In this document: one piece after another, positions 62,428 through 64,000 of the stretch | Layout: each line of letters starts with the position of its first letter | Position numbering within the stretch: position 1 is the stretch's first letter | NCBI RefSeq assembly: GCF_023101085.1 | Contig: NZ_CP064703.1 | Coordinates: forward strand, 7,812,001-7,876,000 | Direction of reading: 5' to 3' | Origin: Bradyrhizobium sp. 170 | Lineage (GTDB): Bacteria > Pseudomonadota > Alphaproteobacteria > Rhizobiales > Xanthobacteraceae | DNA: 64,000 bases | Position numbers and translations under genes: made by a program | The notes under the pieces: generated by a model | The model's input: only the letters and a program-made list of their open reading frames with translations | The model's database searches: none | What the model was told of the DNA's origin: nothing

Positions 62428-62730
62428 CTATCGGCTGGTCGCTGGAGGGGTAGCCGCCCCGCCCGTGGCCTTGGCCGCTCCGGTGGGCGCGCCGCTGCCG
62501 GCTCCGACGGTGCCCTTCATGCCGCTCTTCGCACCGGCCCTCTGGCTGGCGGCGCCCGCCGGCGCATCGGTGTCCTCGTCGATGCTGCCCGAAGCGCCTC
62601 CCTGCATCTGGGTTTTGCCCTGTGCGCCGCCGCGGGTCTGCGTGCCGGATGAGGCGCCTTGCGCCAGTACCGGACCGGCAAGCAGAGCCGAGATTGCAAC
62701 TGCGATCGCCGAGGTTTTCACTAGCTTCAT
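62428..62730 (-). CDS. Small exported Gly/Ala/Thr-rich protein
   Basis: 100 residues. KTSAIAVAISALLAGPVLAQ is a signal peptide; GGAGAAATGG precedes the ATG at 62730. The mature part is low complexity: GASSGTQTRGGAQGKTQMQG then GASGSIDEDTDAPAGAASQR, with no cysteine, presumably disordered. It is of the same style as the small secreted protein at 17000-17218. Function unknown. A strong terminator follows. Confidence 0.72.
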   Translation of the reverse strand: MKLVKTSAIAVAISALLAGPVLAQGASSGTQTRGGAQGKTQMQGGASGSIDEDTDAPAGAASQRAGAKSGMKGTVGAGSGAPTGAAKATGGAATPPATSR

Positions 62731-63112
62731 CCATTTCTCCAAGGTTTGGTTGACGAAGAACAGTTCGACTTCTTCAGGCACCGTTCACAACGCGAACATG
62801 TTCATCGCCGGATCAGTCGTTATCCGCGAACGGCGCGCCCGCCATGCAAGCCGCGCGATGTGGTGATCGTGCAGGGATTTCTGGGTCATTTTGCGAATCC
62901 TTGGCCACACGCAGACCGCATATTCGGCGCCTCTGCAGCTTCCGGAAAGTTCCGTAAAAATATTTTGAACACATGCATTTGAAGCGGCAGCCGCCTGAAG
63001 ATTGGGAGTCCGGCCTGGAGCCCAGCCGCTTTTGTTCTGTCGTGAAACAGCCCGCTACTACCACCGCTTATTTTCCGCGACCTACAGTCTGTGCACGCCA
63101 ATGGTGAAGCAC
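62731..63112. other. 382-base gap before the cytochrome gene
   Basis: No gene found. The interval should contain the promoter of the small secreted-protein gene (leftward) and of the cytochrome c gene (rightward). GCATTTGAAGCGGCAGCC near 62973 is unremarkable; no repeat or strong palindrome was seen. Confidence 0.5.
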
Positions 63113-63514
63113 ATGACGAAGCTGCGTACGACACGGGCAATCGGGCCGGGATTTTGCGCCGCGCTGCTTGTCGTGACGATGGCCGGCGCACAGATGCCGC
63201 TGCCCGCCGCCAGGCCGCCGGATGGGACGACGCTGTTCAAGCAGCAATGCGCGACTTGCCATACCACCAACCTGTCCGACCCGACCCGCCAGGGGCCGTC
63301 GCTGTTTGGGATCGTCGGCAAGCCGGCGGGCAAGACGGACGGCTTTCGCTATTCCGCCGGCTTCGCCGAGGCCAACTTCGTCTGGGACGACGCCGGGCTT
63401 GATGCCTATCTCGCCAATCCGCAGGCGATGGTCCCGGGCTCCAACATGGCCTACCGCCAGCCCAAGGCGGAGACCCGCACCGCCATCATCGCCTATCTGA
63501 AGGAGCTGAACTGA
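63113..63514 (+). CDS. Class I cytochrome c
   Basis: 133 residues from the ATG at 63113 (63101 is an alternative). Signal peptide ends near AGAQM. One haem site CATCH in TLFKQQCATCHTTNLSDPTR and an axial Met in QAMVPGSNMAYRQPKA; NFVWDDAGLDAYLANPQ is the usual mid-segment of cytochrome c2-like proteins. A periplasmic single-haem electron carrier. The stop codon touches the start of the VOC gene (TGAATG), so the two are in one operon, apparently with the Tat-exported protein at the window end. Confidence 0.93.
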   Translation: MTKLRTTRAIGPGFCAALLVVTMAGAQMPLPAARPPDGTTLFKQQCATCHTTNLSDPTRQGPSLFGIVGKPAGKTDGFRYSAGFAEANFVWDDAGLDAYLANPQAMVPGSNMAYRQPKAETRTAIIAYLKELN

Positions 63515-63910
63515 ATGGCAAAGCCCGTTCATTCGATGATCCGCGTGTTCGACGAGGCGAAATCGCTGGACTTCTACGCACGCGCCTTCGGGCTTGAGGT
63601 CGCCGACCATCTCAAGTTTGCGGATTTCGCCTTGATCTATCTGCGCCATCCGTCCTCGCCGTTCGAGGTCGAACTGACCGTCAATTTCGATCGCAAGGAG
63701 CCCTACGCGCTGGGCGACGGCTACGGCCATCTTGCCGTCGTCGTCGATGATGTCGACGCCGAGCACGCGAGATTCGCACGCGAAGATCTCGCGCCCGGGC
63801 CGCTGCGCGACTTCAAGCATGACGGCATGACGCTGGCGCGCTTCTTCTTCGTCGCCGACCCCGATGGTTACAAGATCGAAGTGATCCAGCGCGGCGGCCG
63901 CTTCGGTTAA
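63515..63910 (+). CDS. Glyoxalase/VOC superfamily protein (lactoylglutathione lyase-like)
   Basis: 131 residues. The beta-alpha-beta-beta-beta repeat begins HSMIRVFDEAKSLDFYARAF and has the metal-ligand positions of glyoxalase I: His in KPVHSMIR, Glu in PFEVELTVNFDR, His in GYGHLAVVVDDVDA and Glu in DPDGYKIEVIQR. It probably detoxifies methylglyoxal-glutathione adducts, but VOC members vary widely. Start 63515 follows the cytochrome stop directly. Confidence 0.9.
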   Translation: MAKPVHSMIRVFDEAKSLDFYARAFGLEVADHLKFADFALIYLRHPSSPFEVELTVNFDRKEPYALGDGYGHLAVVVDDVDAEHARFAREDLAPGPLRDFKHDGMTLARFFFVADPDGYKIEVIQRGGRFG

Positions 63911-63943
63911 TCGCAATCAACAAACGTTCAATGGAGGACACCC

Positions 63944-64000
63944 ATGAGAGAAGTCGATCGTCGAAGCAAATATGATCGTCGCGTCTTCCTGAAGGGCGCG
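63944..64000 (+). CDS. Start of a Tat-exported protein, cut by the window end
   Basis: Only 19 codons are in the window: MREVDRRSKYDRRVFLKGA. RRVFLKG is a twin-arginine export motif and GGAGG (63934-63938) is well placed before the ATG. Short genes with this leader often encode a gluconate 2-dehydrogenase subunit 3-like protein beside a cytochrome c; the identity cannot be confirmed from so few residues. Confidence 0.6.
   Translation, partial: MREVDRRSKYDRRVFLKGA

Overview
The window is a high-GC alphaproteobacterial chromosome segment that most resembles Bradyrhizobium or a close relative. The indicators are the RibH2-type lumazine synthase under an FMN riboswitch, CtrA-like motifs, an Omp25/31-type outer-membrane barrel, a TipF-like protein, YbjN and RibF/IleRS/LspA gene order, and several families of dispersed palindromic repeats. 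No tRNA, rRNA, CRISPR array or intact transposase was recognised.

Layout. 0-5.7 kb: truncated pgeF, a deletion-scarred oxidoreductase remnant, a lipoprotein, prs, an SDR dehydrogenase, ribH with its FMN riboswitch, and a TctC-type solute-binding protein. 5.7-11.7 kb: a surface-glycan style cluster (two methyltransferases, a GT2 glycosyltransferase, two polytopic membrane proteins). 12-16.9 kb: YbjN protein, proC, an FlK-like thioesterase, a tautomerase, hisS and a DUF2314 protein, separated by palindromic repeats. 17-23 kb: two different branched-chain aminotransferases side by side, then a MarR / OmpR-type regulator / histidine kinase operon. 23-29.6 kb: small secreted proteins, RNase T2, a 17-residue-periodic RTX protein, rlmJ, a cold-shock protein and an outer-membrane barrel. 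29.7-39.9 kb: uvrC-pgsA-moaD-moaE-prmB, an omega-aminotransferase, YihY, a TipF-like degenerate EAL protein and a HAD hydrolase.

39.9-45.4 kb is a first accessory island: an orphan 171-residue gene bracketed by short repeats, a TetR/flavoprotein/methyltransferase unit with a clear promoter-operator, and a graveyard of gene fragments. It is bracketed by related short repeats in opposite orientation. 45.5-55.6 kb returns to core genes: cheY, ribF, an acetyltransferase, ileS (with a lysine-rich tail), lspA and an M16 peptidase pair.

55.7-60.97 kb is a second, visibly AT-richer island. It carries one tightly overlapping four-gene operon: a Dam-class adenine methyltransferase, a calcineurin-like phosphoesterase, a large P-loop ATPase and an unrecognised protein with a GYERR and a VDISSM motif. 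This looks like an uncharacterised defence or mobile-element conflict system and is the best candidate for something new. The same ~42-bp dispersed repeat lies at the left edge of both islands. After it come arfB, an ECF sigma factor coupled to a DUF2892 membrane protein, a small secreted protein, a cytochrome c, a glyoxalase-fold protein and the start of a Tat-exported protein.
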